From: Amycolatopsis balhimycina FH 1894
GTDB taxonomy: Bacteria > Actinomycetota > Actinomycetes > Mycobacteriales > Pseudonocardiaceae
NCBI RefSeq assembly: GCF_000384295.1
Contig: NZ_KB913037.1
Location: forward strand, 2,617,948 to 2,681,947
DNA length: 64,000 nt
Direction: 5' to 3'
Positions 1 to 8,469 of the stretch are shown here, in pieces (position 1 is the first letter of the stretch; every line of letters begins with the position of its first letter). The translations under genes and the position numbers were made by a program. Below the pieces are notes generated by a model. It made no database searches. It worked only from the letters and a program-made list of their open reading frames with translations, and had not been told where the DNA came from.

Positions 1-167
1 TTGGCCATCGCTTCCCAGCAGGCCAGGACGACGTCGTCGGCCTGCCGCCCGACTTCGTCACCGGCCCGCCGCCGCAGCCACGACACCAGGTGCCGCCGCA
101 GGCTCGGCATCGTCCGTGGCGAAATCGTGCCGCGGTACCGCCAGCCGTCCGATCCCAGCTCTTCCAC
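1..167 (-). CDS. ATP-binding anti-sigma-like regulator (N-terminal part, runs off the left edge)
   Basis: A minus-strand reading frame begins at a GTG (complement of 165-167) behind a strong GAGGAGGTG ribosome site (complement of about 170-179) and continues past base 1. The visible 55 residues include DDVVLACWEAMA, which matches the start of the histidine-kinase-like ATPase fold in RsbW/SpoIIAB-type anti-sigma factors (usually DDVVLAVSEALANAVEHA). Such proteins bind a sigma factor and are countered by STAS antagonists. The nucleotide-binding boxes lie outside the window, so the family call rests on this N-terminal similarity only. Confidence 0.6.
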   Translation of the reverse strand, partial: MEELGSDGWRYRGTISPRTMPSLRRHLVSWLRRRAGDEVGRQADDVVLACWEAMA

Positions 168-290
168 GTTCACCTCCTCGGGGGGCTTCAGGTTTGCTAC
201 CCACGAGTTCGGATTCTCAATCACCGCTAGTGATTCCCCTGGCGCCGTTCGGACCTGGTGCGACCCGGGCGGTCGTGATCGGATGAGCGG

Positions 291-3200
291 ATGACTCGGT
301 CGACGTCGTCCGTGGTGCTGTGCGCGGTGCTGGCCGCGGCCGCCCTCCTGCCCGCCCCCGCATCCGACGCGGCCACCGCGGCCCCGGGACCGGGCGTGGT
401 CTCGCACTTCGGCCTGGCGCGCAAGGACTGCCTGGGCACCGCGCGGAACACGGCGAGCAAGGCGTGGTTCACCGTGGCCGGCGGCGTGCTGTCCGACGTC
501 TACGCGCCGGTGATCGACAACACGAACGTCGAGACGCTGCAGTTCGCCGTCACCGACGGGCGCGGCTTCACCGACCTGCAAGCCCGTGACATGACCTACA
601 CCGTGCGCACGAGCGCGGGCGGGATGGCCTGCGAGGTGACGTCGACCGCGCGCAGCGGCGCCTACCGGCTGGTCACCGAGTACCTGGCCGACCCGGCCCG
701 GACCGGCGTGCTCATCCGCACCCGGCTGGATCCGCTGCGGGGTTCCGGCCGGGACCTGAAGGTCTACGTGCGGTTCGACGCGAGCGTCAACGGCAACGGC
801 GGGGGTGGCCCGGCCAACGGCGGCGGCGACACCGCCACCGTCGACGCGGCGACGTCCGCGCTGGTCAGCGCCGACGCGAACACGGTGTCCAGCGCGCCGG
901 CCCGCGACTACGGCACGCCGCTGGCCGCCGCGCTGCGCGCCGACCGGCGGTTCCTGGCCACCGGCAGCGGGTTCGCCGGCACCGCGGGCGACGGGCTGGC
1001 CCAGCTCGACCGGGACCACCGGCTCACCGACACCACGCCGTCGGCGGTGAACGGCAACGTCGTGCAGACCGCCCAGCTGGACCTCCAGCCGCGCCGCCCG
1101 GCCGTGCTCGCGCTCGGGTTCGGCGCGGACGCGCGGACCGCCGTCGCCACGGCCGGGGCGAGCCTGCGCACGCCGTTCGACCAGAGCTACCGCGAGTACG
1201 CGCGCCAGTGGCGTGACTACGACAACGGGCTGATCCCGGTGCGGGGCAAGGACTCTGACGCGTACTACCAGTCCGTCAACGTGCTCAAAGCCAGTGAAGA
1301 CAAGACTTTCCCGGGCGCGGTGGTCGCTTCGCTGGGCAGCCCGTGGGGACAGGCCGTGTCCGCGGGCGACGCGCCCGGCGGCAAGCCGGTCTACTTCGGT
1401 TCCTACCGCGAGATCTTCGCCCGCGACCTCTACGAGAGCTTCTCCGGCCTGCTGTCCGCGGGTGACCGCGAGACGGCCCGGGCGAGCGTCCGGTGGCTGT
1501 TCGCGCGCCAGCAGCAGCCGGACGGCCGGTTCCCGCGCAACTCGCTGCTCAACGGCAAGAAGGCGCCCGACTCCGGCGGTGACCAGCTCGACGAGAGCGC
1601 GTACCCGATCCTGATGGCGTTGCAGGCCGGGCTCGACCGCGACCGCACGCTCTACACCGGCCACATCCGCGCGGCCGCCGACTTCGTCGTCGCGCACGGA
1701 CCGGCGTTCGGCTCGGAGCGCTGGGAGGAACAGGGCGGCTACTCGCCCTCGACGATCGCCGCCGAGATCGCCGGGCTGGTCGCGGCCGGAGTGATCGCCG
1801 ACCGCAACGGCGACAGTGCGCGCGCGAACGTCTACCGCGCCACCGCCGACCACTTCCAGCGCAGCATCAAGGGCTGGACGGTGACGTCCACCGGGCCGTA
1901 CGGCGGCCGGTACTTCCTGCGGCTGACCAAGAACGGCGATCCGGACTCGGAGTGGATCTACAACCTGGGCAACGGCTCGGTCGATGCCGACCAGCGCGCG
2001 GTCGTCGACGCCGGGTTCCTCGAGCTGACGCGCCTCGGCGTGCTGCCCGCGAACGACCCGGACGTCGCCGCGTCGCTCGGGGTCGTCGACCGCGTGATCA
2101 AGCGGGACACCCCGGCCGGGCCGGGCTGGTACCGCTACGGGACGTCGGCGCCGGGCAGCGAGGACGGCTACGGCGACTGCTACGAGCCGGACCCGACGGA
2201 CTGCGCGCCCACCGGCGCGCCGTGGCCGTCGACGAACGCCGGGTCCGGGCACCTGTGGCCGGTGCTCGCCGGCGAACGCGGCGAGCAGGCCGTGCAGACC
2301 GGGGACCGCGCCGGCGCGGCGGCCCTGCTGCGCGCGATGCGGGCCCAGACCGGCGGCACGGGGCTGATTCCGGAGCAGGTGTGGGAAAACCCGGCCGTGC
2401 CCGCGTCGCCGTACGGCACGGACCCGCGGACGGCGTCGATCGGCTTCACGCCGGGACAGTCTGTCGGTTCGGTCGCACCGCTGAGCTGGGCGCAGTCGCA
2501 GTCGGTGCGGCTGGCCAGGGCCCTCGACGACGGACGGCTGCCCGAGCAGCCCGCCGAGGTCCGCACGCGGTACGTCCACGCGCCGCCCGCTTTGGCAGTC
2601 ACGCTCGACGCACCCGCGTCGGTGTCGACCGCGACCGCCGTGGTCACCGGCACCGCGCCCGCCGGCAGCCGCGTCGACCTGGCCGTCTCCGCGACCGACG
2701 CGGGAACGACTTCGGTGCTGTCGACCCGGGCTTCCGCGGCGGGGACGTTCAGCGCGACCGTGCCGACGCCGCTCGGCGCGAACGTTGTCACGGCGGCCGC
2801 GACGGGTGCGGGCACCGGGTACGCGCAGAAGACGATCAGCTCGGACTTCGTCACCGGCACGGTGCTGCTGGACACCACGGACCCGGACGGCGACGACAAC
2901 GGCCCGGGCACGTACACCTACCCGACGGCCGGCGACTTCCACGCGGGCGCGTTCGACCTGCAGCGGTTCCAGGTCATCGATTCCGGCACCACCCTGGTGT
3001 TCCGGGCGCTGCTCCGCGACCTGTCGCCGACGTTCGGCTCGCCGCTGGGTGCCCAGTTGCTGACGGTCTACGGGCACGACCCGGCCGCGACGGCGACGTC
3101 GACCGCGGCGCCCTTCCCGAGCCGGGCGTACACGATCGCGCCGCAGGACGCGTGGAGCCGGCGCATCGAGGTCCAGGGCTTCGCGGAACCGGCGCTTGTC

Positions 3201-3557
3201 GATGCTTCGGGCACTTCGCTCGCGACGCCGTCGGTGCAGGCTTCGCAGGCGACGCGGTACATCACGGTCAGCGTGGCGAAGGCGGCGTTCGGGACGCCGG
3301 GCCCGGGCTGGACGTTCGCCGTGGTGCTCACCGGCCAGGACGGCAACTCCCCCGACCAGGCCCGGCCGTTCACGCCGACGGCGGGGCAGTACACGTTCGG
3401 CCTCTGTGCGGCCGGGGGCACGGCGCCGATCTGCACCGCGGACCCGGCGACGGCGCCGAAGGCGTTCGACGTGCTGACGCCGGCCGGGGTGGACCAGAAG
3501 CTGGAGCTGGATCCCACGCGTGGGCCGGTCGCGGTGCGTGGCGTGCCCGTGGGCTGA
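291..3557 (+). CDS. secreted glucodextranase/glucoamylase (GH15)
   Basis: This 1088-aa protein has a cleavable signal peptide (about residues 1-28, ending ASDAATA). A GH15-type N-terminal beta-sandwich follows to about residue 300, with FGLARKDCLGTARN near its start. The (alpha/alpha)6 catalytic barrel spans about 310-760, with WEEQGGYSPSTIAAE carrying the likely catalytic acid and APLSWAQSQSVRLA near the end. The tail has an Ig-like segment (about 770-870) and a DOMON-like carbohydrate-binding region beginning VLLDTTDPDGDDNGPG, the arrangement known from Arthrobacter glucodextranase. It should release glucose from the ends of alpha-1,6 or alpha-1,4 glucans outside the cell. Sequence alone does not settle the linkage. 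The ATG at 291 lacks a strong ribosome site but places the signal peptide correctly. Confidence 0.88.
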   Translation: MTRSTSSVVLCAVLAAAALLPAPASDAATAAPGPGVVSHFGLARKDCLGTARNTASKAWFTVAGGVLSDVYAPVIDNTNVETLQFAVTDGRGFTDLQARDMTYTVRTSAGGMACEVTSTARSGAYRLVTEYLADPARTGVLIRTRLDPLRGSGRDLKVYVRFDASVNGNGGGGPANGGGDTATVDAATSALVSADANTVSSAPARDYGTPLAAALRADRRFLATGSGFAGTAGDGLAQLDRDHRLTDTTPSAVNGNVVQTAQLDLQPRRPAVLALGFGADARTAVATAGASLRTPFDQSYREYARQWRDYDNGLIPVRGKDSDAYYQSVNVLKASEDKTFPGAVVASLGSPWGQAVSAGDAPGGKPVYFGSYREIFARDLYESFSGLLSAGDRETARASVRWLFARQQQPDGRFPRNSLLNGKKAPDSGGDQLDESAYPILMALQAGLDRDRTLYTGHIRAAADFVVAHGPAFGSERWEEQGGYSPSTIAAEIAGLVAAGVIADRNGDSARANVYRATADHFQRSIKGWTVTSTGPYGGRYFLRLTKNGDPDSEWIYNLGNGSVDADQRAVVDAGFLELTRLGVLPANDPDVAASLGVVDRVIKRDTPAGPGWYRYGTSAPGSEDGYGDCYEPDPTDCAPTGAPWPSTNAGSGHLWPVLAGERGEQAVQTGDRAGAAALLRAMRAQTGGTGLIPEQVWENPAVPASPYGTDPRTASIGFTPGQSVGSVAPLSWAQSQSVRLARALDDGRLPEQPAEVRTRYVHAPPALAVTLDAPASVSTATAVVTGTAPAGSRVDLAVSATDAGTTSVLSTRASAAGTFSATVPTPLGANVVTAAATGAGTGYAQKTISSDFVTGTVLLDTTDPDGDDNGPGTYTYPTAGDFHAGAFDLQRFQVIDSGTTLVFRALLRDLSPTFGSPLGAQLLTVYGHDPAATATSTAAPFPSRAYTIAPQDAWSRRIEVQGFAEPALVDASGTSLATPSVQASQATRYITVSVAKAAFGTPGPGWTFAVVLTGQDGNSPDQARPFTPTAGQYTFGLCAAGGTAPICTADPATAPKAFDVLTPAGVDQKLELDPTRGPVAVRGVPVG

Positions 3558-3575
3558 GCTGGCATGGTGGGAGCC

Positions 3576-4136
3576 ATGATCGACGAGTTCGCGAAACAGT
3601 ACCTGCACGGCGATTTGCGGGAGATCCGCGAAGAGCTGCTCGGAAAGCTCGACGGGCTCGGCGAATACGACGTCCGCCGTCCCCTGACCGGGACCGGCAC
3701 CAACCTGCTCGGTCTCGTCAAGCACCTGACCCTGACCGAAGCCCGGTACTTCGGCGAGATCTTCGGCAGGCCGTTCCCCGAGCCGCTGCCCCGGTGGGAC
3801 GACCTCGCCGCGCGCGGCACGGACATGTGGGCGACCGAGCACGAGCCGCGCGAGGAGATCATCAGCCGCTACCGGCGGGCGTGGGCCCACTCCGACGCGA
3901 CAATCGACGCGCTCGCCGTCGACGCGCCGGGTCACGTGCCGTGGTGGCCCCGGCCGGATGTGATGCTGTTCAACATCCTCGTGCACGTGCTCACCGAGAC
4001 GAACCGGCATGCCGGGCACGCCGACATCCTGCGGGAACAGCTCGACGGCACGAACGGCGCCGACCGGCGTCGCGACGCGGCGTTCTGGGTGGACCGGCAC
4101 GCGGAGATCGAACAGGCCGCTCGAGCTTTTCGGTAG
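3576..4136 (+). CDS. DinB/DUF664 family protein
   Basis: The 186-aa protein fits the DinB-like four-helix-bundle family (DUF664), with GTNLLGLVKHLTLTEARYF and a later NILVHVLTETNRHAGHADILRE. The histidines in these stretches (KHL, VHV, RHAGH) are the usual divalent-metal ligands. Many members act as metal- or thiol-dependent transferases, but the substrate cannot be told here. The ATG at 3576 is preferred over one at 3564 because GTGGGAG sits just upstream of it. The gene follows the glucodextranase by 18 bp and faces the next gene convergently. Confidence 0.82.
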   Translation: MIDEFAKQYLHGDLREIREELLGKLDGLGEYDVRRPLTGTGTNLLGLVKHLTLTEARYFGEIFGRPFPEPLPRWDDLAARGTDMWATEHEPREEIISRYRRAWAHSDATIDALAVDAPGHVPWWPRPDVMLFNILVHVLTETNRHAGHADILREQLDGTNGADRRRDAAFWVDRHAEIEQAARAFR

Positions 4137-4142
4137 TGCCGG

Positions 4143-4997
4143 TCAGGGCAGCGGGTCCAGCCCGGTCAGCTTGACGCTTTCGGTCCACAGCCGCGCCGCG
4201 GCCGCTTCGTCGGTCAGGTTGGCCCACAACGGTTCGAGCCGCGGCCGGCCACGCAGGCCGAACACCCGCGGCCCCCACAGCTGCCCGCCTTCGACGTCCG
4301 GCCTGAGCACCGCCCGGACGGCGGGCCGCGCGCCGGCGTCCTTGCCGTGCAGCAGAAGACGGGCCGGCAGCCCGCCCAGCCACTGGCCGGCGGTTCGCGT
4401 GTGGACCGGCGGCCGCGACGGCGTCAGCGAGTCGAGCGCGCCGCCGGGGTGGGCAAGCACGCTGAGCCGCTTCGAGCCCGCGGCCCGCAGCCGCCGGTCG
4501 AGTTCGACCGCGAACAGCATCTGCGCGAGCTTGGACCGCTCGTAGGCGCGCTTGGGGTGGTAATCGGTTTCGCTTTGCAGGTCGGCGAAATCCAGGCTCG
4601 CGGACTTCGCCGCGAAGCTGCCGGTGGTGACGATGCGCGCCTCCGCCGTCAGCACCGGCATCAGCCGGGCGACCAGGGCGAAGTGGCCGAGGTGGTTGGT
4701 GCCGAACATGAGCTCGTGGCCGTCCGGGGTCTCCCGGCGCGGCGGGTGGTCGAGCGCCACCCCGGCGTTGCACACGACGGCGTCGAGCTCGCCGGTGCCG
4801 ACCGCGTCGAGGGCGGCCAGGTCCATCCGGACGTGTCCGACCCGCGCGCCGGCGACCCGGGAGCGGATCGAAGCGGCGGCGGTTTCGGCTTTCGCCGGGT
4901 CGCGGCTGCCGATCACCACGTCCGCGCCCGCCGAGGCCAGCTGCTCGGCCGCGAAGTAGCCGATTCCGGCATTGCCCCCGGTCACCAGGACCCGCAT
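4143..4997 (-). CDS. short-chain dehydrogenase/reductase
   Basis: This 284-aa SDR has the cofactor glycine motif TGGNAGIG at its N-terminus, NAG in VVCNAGVALDH, NHLGHFALV, and the catalytic YERSK (YxxxK). It is of the retinol-dehydrogenase/WW-oxidoreductase-like subgroup common in actinomycetes. The C-terminal region ends in a LWTESVKLTGLDPLP tail seen in that subgroup. It is transcribed divergently from the TetR gene at 5030, with only about 32 bp between start codons, so the TetR protein probably controls it. The substrate is unknown. Confidence 0.88.
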   Translation of the reverse strand: MRVLVTGGNAGIGYFAAEQLASAGADVVIGSRDPAKAETAAASIRSRVAGARVGHVRMDLAALDAVGTGELDAVVCNAGVALDHPPRRETPDGHELMFGTNHLGHFALVARLMPVLTAEARIVTTGSFAAKSASLDFADLQSETDYHPKRAYERSKLAQMLFAVELDRRLRAAGSKRLSVLAHPGGALDSLTPSRPPVHTRTAGQWLGGLPARLLLHGKDAGARPAVRAVLRPDVEGGQLWGPRVFGLRGRPRLEPLWANLTDEAAAARLWTESVKLTGLDPLP

Positions 4998-5029
4998 CGT
5001 CTTCCCCTCGTCGTGCCAAGCTGTCCCCC

Positions 5030-5644
5030 GTGGACAACGCTACCGACTCGGGTGGGGCGGGTTACCGGCGCTCGGCCGGCTCGCCGCGCGGCGAGGCCCG
5101 GCGCCGGGAACTGCTGGCGAAGATCACCGACGACGTCGCCGAGAACGGTCTGGTGGACTTCTCGCTGCGGCGCGCCGCGCGGGCGGCCGGGACGACGCAC
5201 AAGGTGCTGCTCTACCACTTCGAAGGCACCGAAGACCTGCTGCGGCAGGTGGTCGCCGCCCTGCGCGAGCGGCGGGTCGGCAACGCGCTGGCGGCGGTCG
5301 CCGGCTCGTCGTCGACCCTAGCCGACCGCGTCCGCGCGGCTTGGGAAAGCCTGCGCGACGAGGAGACGCAGCTACGTCGCGTGCTCGACCAGGCGATGGG
5401 CCTGGCGATGTACGACCCCGGCCGGTACGCGGCGCTCGGCCGGGGCGCGTCGCAGCAGTACCTGCCGACGCTCGTGAGGTTCTGCCCCGCGGACTGGCCG
5501 GAGCGGCGGAAGCTGGAGGTCGCCTCGATGATCCTCGCCGCGCTGCGCGGTTTCCTGGTGAGCCTGCTGATCGATGACGACTTCGCGACAGCCGGCGTCG
5601 AGGCGTTGCTGCGAGCGGTCGAACGGGAGGAAGCGGCCCCCTGA
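5030..5644 (+). CDS. TetR family transcriptional regulator
   Basis: The 204-aa protein has an N-terminal TetR-type helix-turn-helix (about residues 20-65), with REARRRELLAKITDDVAENG at its start and HKVLLYHFEGTEDLLRQVV just after the recognition helix. A variable all-helical ligand domain follows. It starts with GTG at 5030, back to back with the SDR gene at 4997, the usual layout of a local repressor and its target. The alpha/beta hydrolase starts 62 bp downstream and may be cotranscribed. Confidence 0.85.
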   Translation: MDNATDSGGAGYRRSAGSPRGEARRRELLAKITDDVAENGLVDFSLRRAARAAGTTHKVLLYHFEGTEDLLRQVVAALRERRVGNALAAVAGSSSTLADRVRAAWESLRDEETQLRRVLDQAMGLAMYDPGRYAALGRGASQQYLPTLVRFCPADWPERRKLEVASMILAALRGFLVSLLIDDDFATAGVEALLRAVEREEAAP

Positions 5645-5706
5645 GCCTCGACAGGTTGCGAACCACATGGTTCACTTCTGCCGGGGGACTTCACTGGGAG
5701 GCCGGG

Positions 5707-6567
5707 ATGCAGGTCGAGCTGTCCGCGGGAACCGTCGAGTACACCGACACCGGCGGTCCGGGTCCGGTCGTCGTCTTCGTCCACGGCCTGCTGATGGACG
5801 GCTCACTGTGGGACGGCCCGGTCGCGGAGCTCGACGGCCTCCGCCGCGTCGTCCCGACGCTCCCGCTGGGCGCGCACCGGCACCCGATGCGAGAGGACGC
5901 CGACCTGTCGCTGCCGGGCATCGCGTCCCTGCTCGCCGAGTTCCTCGAGCGCCTCGACCTGCTGGACGTCACGCTCGTCGGCGTCGACACGGGTGGCGCA
6001 CTGGTGCAGCTGCTGATGGCGAACGGCGCCTCCCGGGTGAGCCGCGTGATCCTCGCGTCGTGCGACGCGTTCGACAACTTCCCGCCGGGACTCACCGGCA
6101 AGACGCTGTTCCTCACCGGGAAGCTCTCGCCGGGTTTGTTCGGGCTGTTCATGCAGCAGATGCGCCTCCGGCCGGTGCGACGGCTCCCGATCGCGTTCGG
6201 CTGGCTGACGAAGCGCGGCGACGCGGCCACGCGCGACTGGATCAGGCCACTGCTGAGCCAGGCCGCCATCCGCCGTGACACGGTCCGCCTCCTGCGGGCG
6301 GCCGCGGCGTCACCGGGAATCCTGCTTGAGGCCGCCGAGCGGCTGCCGGGCTTCGACCGGCCGGCGCTCGTGGTCTGGGCCACCGAAGATCGCGTGATGC
6401 CCCCGGAGCACGGCAAGCGCCTGACTGCGTTGCTGCCCAAGGGAAAGCTCGTCGAGGTGGCCGACAGCTACACGCTGCTGCCACTGGACCAGCCGGCGGA
6501 GTTCGCGCGGCTGATCAGGGAGTTCCTAATCCGGCCAAAAGTAGGCCGACCCCCACGCGGCACGTAA
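5707..6567 (+). CDS. alpha/beta hydrolase with aspartate nucleophile and no canonical catalytic histidine
   Basis: The 286-aa protein has the alpha/beta-hydrolase fold: the oxyanion segment VFVHGLLMDGSLWD, a nucleophile elbow GVDTGG (Asp94, as in haloalkane dehalogenases, rather than Ser) and a late acid in WATEDRVMPPEHG. Where the catalytic His is expected the sequence reads DSYTLLPLDQP instead of the usual xGHxxPLxxP, so the triad looks incomplete. Similar DSYT versions occur in uncharacterised actinomycete homologues (from memory). The ATG at 5707 is chosen for the GGGAGGCCGGG ribosome site. The last codons contain one arm of a 12-bp inverted repeat. Confidence 0.82.
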   Translation: MQVELSAGTVEYTDTGGPGPVVVFVHGLLMDGSLWDGPVAELDGLRRVVPTLPLGAHRHPMREDADLSLPGIASLLAEFLERLDLLDVTLVGVDTGGALVQLLMANGASRVSRVILASCDAFDNFPPGLTGKTLFLTGKLSPGLFGLFMQQMRLRPVRRLPIAFGWLTKRGDAATRDWIRPLLSQAAIRRDTVRLLRAAAASPGILLEAAERLPGFDRPALVVWATEDRVMPPEHGKRLTALLPKGKLVEVADSYTLLPLDQPAEFARLIREFLIRPKVGRPPRGT

Positions 6568-6629
6568 CCGTTGCTACGAAGCCATTCGGCCGTGACTGTG
6601 GTCGGATTAGGAACGATCGGCACAGTCAC
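6522..6629. repeat. two interleaved inverted repeats between convergent genes
   Basis: GTTCCTAATCCG (6522-6533) is matched exactly by CGGATTAGGAAC (6603-6614). GTGACTGTG (6592-6600) is matched exactly by CACAGTCAC (6621-6629). The second pair starts inside the loop of the first and ends outside it, so the two stems either exclude each other or form a pseudoknot. The element overlaps the 3' ends of both convergent genes, which suggests a transcription end or processing structure. No poly-U tract follows. Confidence 0.5.
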
Positions 6630-7003
6630 AGCCGGCTGAGGCCGTACAGGATGCGCTTCATGAGGTCGACGCTCGGCCGGTTGCCGGCCCCCATCTTCGC
6701 GGTGTGCACGGCAACCAGTCCGCGGTCGGCCAGGTCGGAGAGCAGGACCCGGGCAACCCCCAGCGGAATCCGCCGCCGCGCGGCAACCTCGGCGACCGAC
6801 TGCGAAGTGCGGCACAGCACGCAGATTTCCGACTCTTCCTGCGAACTCCCCCGCACGACGGCCCGCCCCCGCGCGGTGGTCGAGACGAGCGTTTCGACGG
6901 GAAGGTCACGCGTCGGCCGGGTCCGGCCATGGGTCCGGAAGTACGGACGGACGAGCCCCGCCGCCCCTCCGTCATCGAGCGCGGTCCCCCAATGCACGGC
7001 CAA
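6626..7003 (-). CDS. DUF742 family protein
   Basis: The 125-aa protein matches DUF742: RPYFRTHGRTRP near the N-terminus, then CRTSQSVAEVAARRRIPLGVARVLLSDLADRGLV, a winged-helix-like segment, and the ending RILYGLSRL. In actinomycetes DUF742 proteins usually sit in conservons (sensor kinase, roadblock protein, DUF742, GTP-binding protein) that relay signals to a small GTPase. Here none of those partners is adjacent, so this is an orphan copy. The ATG at 7003 (complement) is the best supported start. Confidence 0.85.
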   Translation of the reverse strand: MAVHWGTALDDGGAAGLVRPYFRTHGRTRPTRDLPVETLVSTTARGRAVVRGSSQEESEICVLCRTSQSVAEVAARRRIPLGVARVLLSDLADRGLVAVHTAKMGAGNRPSVDLMKRILYGLSRL

Positions 7004-7211
7004 CTCCTCACGGCGATTAATCCCTGTAGGCGATTATTCGACACGGTGATCGACTGTGCCGCAATCGACCGAACAGAGCAACGCCGGAAAAGCCGCAGGT
7101 CAACGGCGCGCCGGTGAACGGGTTCGGCCATCCGTGGCTCCCGTCCACGGATGGATTATCAGATCCCTGACAACCAAGTCGCCGTCAGCGGTACCGACAA
7201 CTTTTTTTGTC

Positions 7212-7245
7212 TTGACAACTCACACTGTCAGCGGGAGGCTGACAG
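7212..7245 (+). promoter_or_regulatory. promoter -35-like hexamer with palindromic operator-like site
   Basis: TTGACA at 7212-7217 lies just upstream of a perfect palindrome, CTGTCAGC (7225-7232) / GCTGACAG (7238-7245) with a 5-bp spacer GGGAG. The palindrome would fall over the -10 or spacer region, the usual place for a repressor. It precedes the reductase start codon by about 20 bp. No regulator gene that would bind it is adjacent. Confidence 0.5.
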
Positions 7246-7266
7246 CAAGCCAACCAGGGAGCCCGA

Positions 7267-7848
7267 ATGAGAAACCTCAAGATCATCGAACACATCTCGC
7301 TGGACGGCGTGATCCAGCACTCCGCCGACGACGGCGATTTCCCTTACCCGGACTGGACTGCGCCCTACCGGAGCCCCGAAGGCCGAGACGCGATGCTCGC
7401 CGCCCACGGCGACAGCTTCGACCTCCTGCTCGGCCGCCGGACGTACGACATCTGGTCGGGTTTCTGGCCGAAGGCGCCAAGCAACCCGATGGTGGACCGC
7501 CTCAACGCGGCAACGAAGTTCGTCGCGACCCACCGTCCGGACAGCCTCGAATGGGGCCCGTGCGAGAGCCTCGGCGAGGACATCATCGAGGGCATCCGCC
7601 GGGTGAAGTCCCAGGACGGCCCGGATCTCGTCCTCTCGGGCAGTTCCACGCTGACCTCGACACTGGTCGAACACGGGCTCGCGGACGAGGTTCTGCTGCT
7701 CGCCTATCCGGTCCTGCTGGGGACGGGCAAGCGCTTCTTCTCGGAGGGGACTCCGGCACAGGCATTCGAGGTGGCGGAGACGAAAGGCATGCCGTCGGGC
7801 ATCATCCTCACGACTTACCGGGCCGCGGGGCCGTTGAAGACCGCATAG
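7267..7848 (+). CDS. dihydrofolate-reductase-fold (RibD C-terminal-like) reductase
   Basis: The 193-aa protein belongs to the DHFR-like family related to the RibD C-terminal domain: EHISLDGVIQ at the start, LLLGRRTYDIWSGFWP (the GRxTYE-type motif), LVLSGSSTLTSTL and LLLAYPVLLGTGKRFF. Members bind NAD(P)H, but single-domain actinomycete versions are mostly uncharacterised and are not the folate enzyme itself. The ATG at 7267 follows an AGGGAG ribosome site. The TTGACA/palindrome region upstream suggests single-gene control. Confidence 0.87.
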   Translation: MRNLKIIEHISLDGVIQHSADDGDFPYPDWTAPYRSPEGRDAMLAAHGDSFDLLLGRRTYDIWSGFWPKAPSNPMVDRLNAATKFVATHRPDSLEWGPCESLGEDIIEGIRRVKSQDGPDLVLSGSSTLTSTLVEHGLADEVLLLAYPVLLGTGKRFFSEGTPAQAFEVAETKGMPSGIILTTYRAAGPLKTA

Positions 7849-7862
7849 TCAGCCGACGACGG

Positions 7863-7881
7863 CCCCGCCGGACCGGCGGGG
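7863..7881 (+). terminator. GC-rich hairpin after the reductase gene
   Basis: CCCCGCC (7863-7869) pairs with GGCGGGG (7875-7881) across a 5-nt loop, 15 bp after the stop codon. No U tract follows, as is usual in high-GC actinomycetes. Confidence 0.55.
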
Positions 7882-7902
7882 TCGAGCGCCACCAAGAGCG
7901 GG

Positions 7903-7934
7903 TCAGAGGCGGATCGGTTTCTTGTTCATGAACT
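7903..7934. repeat. attL-like copy of the 32-bp direct repeat
   Basis: This is identical over 32 bp to 13985-14016; the match stops at 7902/13984 on one side and 7935/14017 on the other. It begins TCAGAGGCGGATCGGTTTCT. It duplicates the dehydrogenase stop codon (TCA on this strand) and final codons but is not attached to any gene, so it marks the far edge of the inserted segment. Confidence 0.8.
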
Positions 7935-8129
7935 ATCCAGGCGGTCAACGGGCCTGTGGATGTTCTTGGGCGCACTGCCTCTGACCTGCTCTTTTGTGAC
8001 TGTTGGGTCCGGTCGCGTCCGGGCCCGTCTGGACGTCTGACGGCCTGTAGACGGCCTGGCTTCCTGCTGCTCCCTGTGCCCGTCTGGCCTGGTGGCAGCC
8101 CTCCCCCGTCTTCCTCGTCCCTGCTGCCG

Positions 8130-8221
8130 TTAGCACCGGAAGGCCGGCGTCAAGGGTGGGCGCTTGCGTCCATCGCGCAGCGACGCCGGAGGCGCCCTTG
8201 ATGGCGGTCGGCCGGTGTTAA
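8130..8221. repeat. long imperfect inverted repeat (structured DNA or RNA)
   Basis: TTAGCACCGG (8130-8139) pairs with CCGGTGTTAA (8212-8221) with one mismatch. Inside, CAAGGG (8151-8156) pairs with CCCTTG (8195-8200) and GCGTC (8166-8170) with GACGC (8182-8186). Together they form a 92-bp nested stem. It could be a structured RNA, an origin or transfer-type site, or a recombination site of the element. Confidence 0.45.
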
Positions 8222-8446
8222 ACGATCGCCGACGAGGGAGCGGTCATCAGATGGTGACCTGATCGGCGTAACACAGATCGACTCGGTCACGTCTCTGGCC
8301 GTATGGGGACGAGTGGATCAACCAGCTCCCGGCGGCGCGCGTACGCGGCCGGCCCTCCGGCGGGCCGCCCGGCGACCGGCGGCCGAAGCGGAGCGGCAGG
8401 CCGTCCGTGTCGCATGAGAGCGGGCCCGCCGCACGGGTGGTGACGT

Positions 8447-8469
8447 GCGCGCCGCCGCTGGCGGCGCGC
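8447..8469. terminator. perfect GC hairpin in the island left end
   Basis: GCGCGCCGCC (8447-8456) and GGCGGCGCGC (8460-8469) form a 10-bp perfect stem with a 3-nt loop. Its strand and role are unclear. It lies 104 bp before the nuclease-like gene and could insulate it from readthrough. Confidence 0.4.

Noticed and set aside
1..294. A 97-codon plus-strand frame at the window start
   Set aside because: The opposite strand carries a better ribosome site and an anti-sigma-like protein. This frame is Arg/Ser-rich noise.
1952..4174. A 740-codon open frame on the plus strand running through the end of the glucodextranase gene and DinB
   Set aside because: It is Arg/Gly/Ala-rich with no domain, and lies in a shifted frame over clear genes with strong homology. 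It is a by-product of high GC content.
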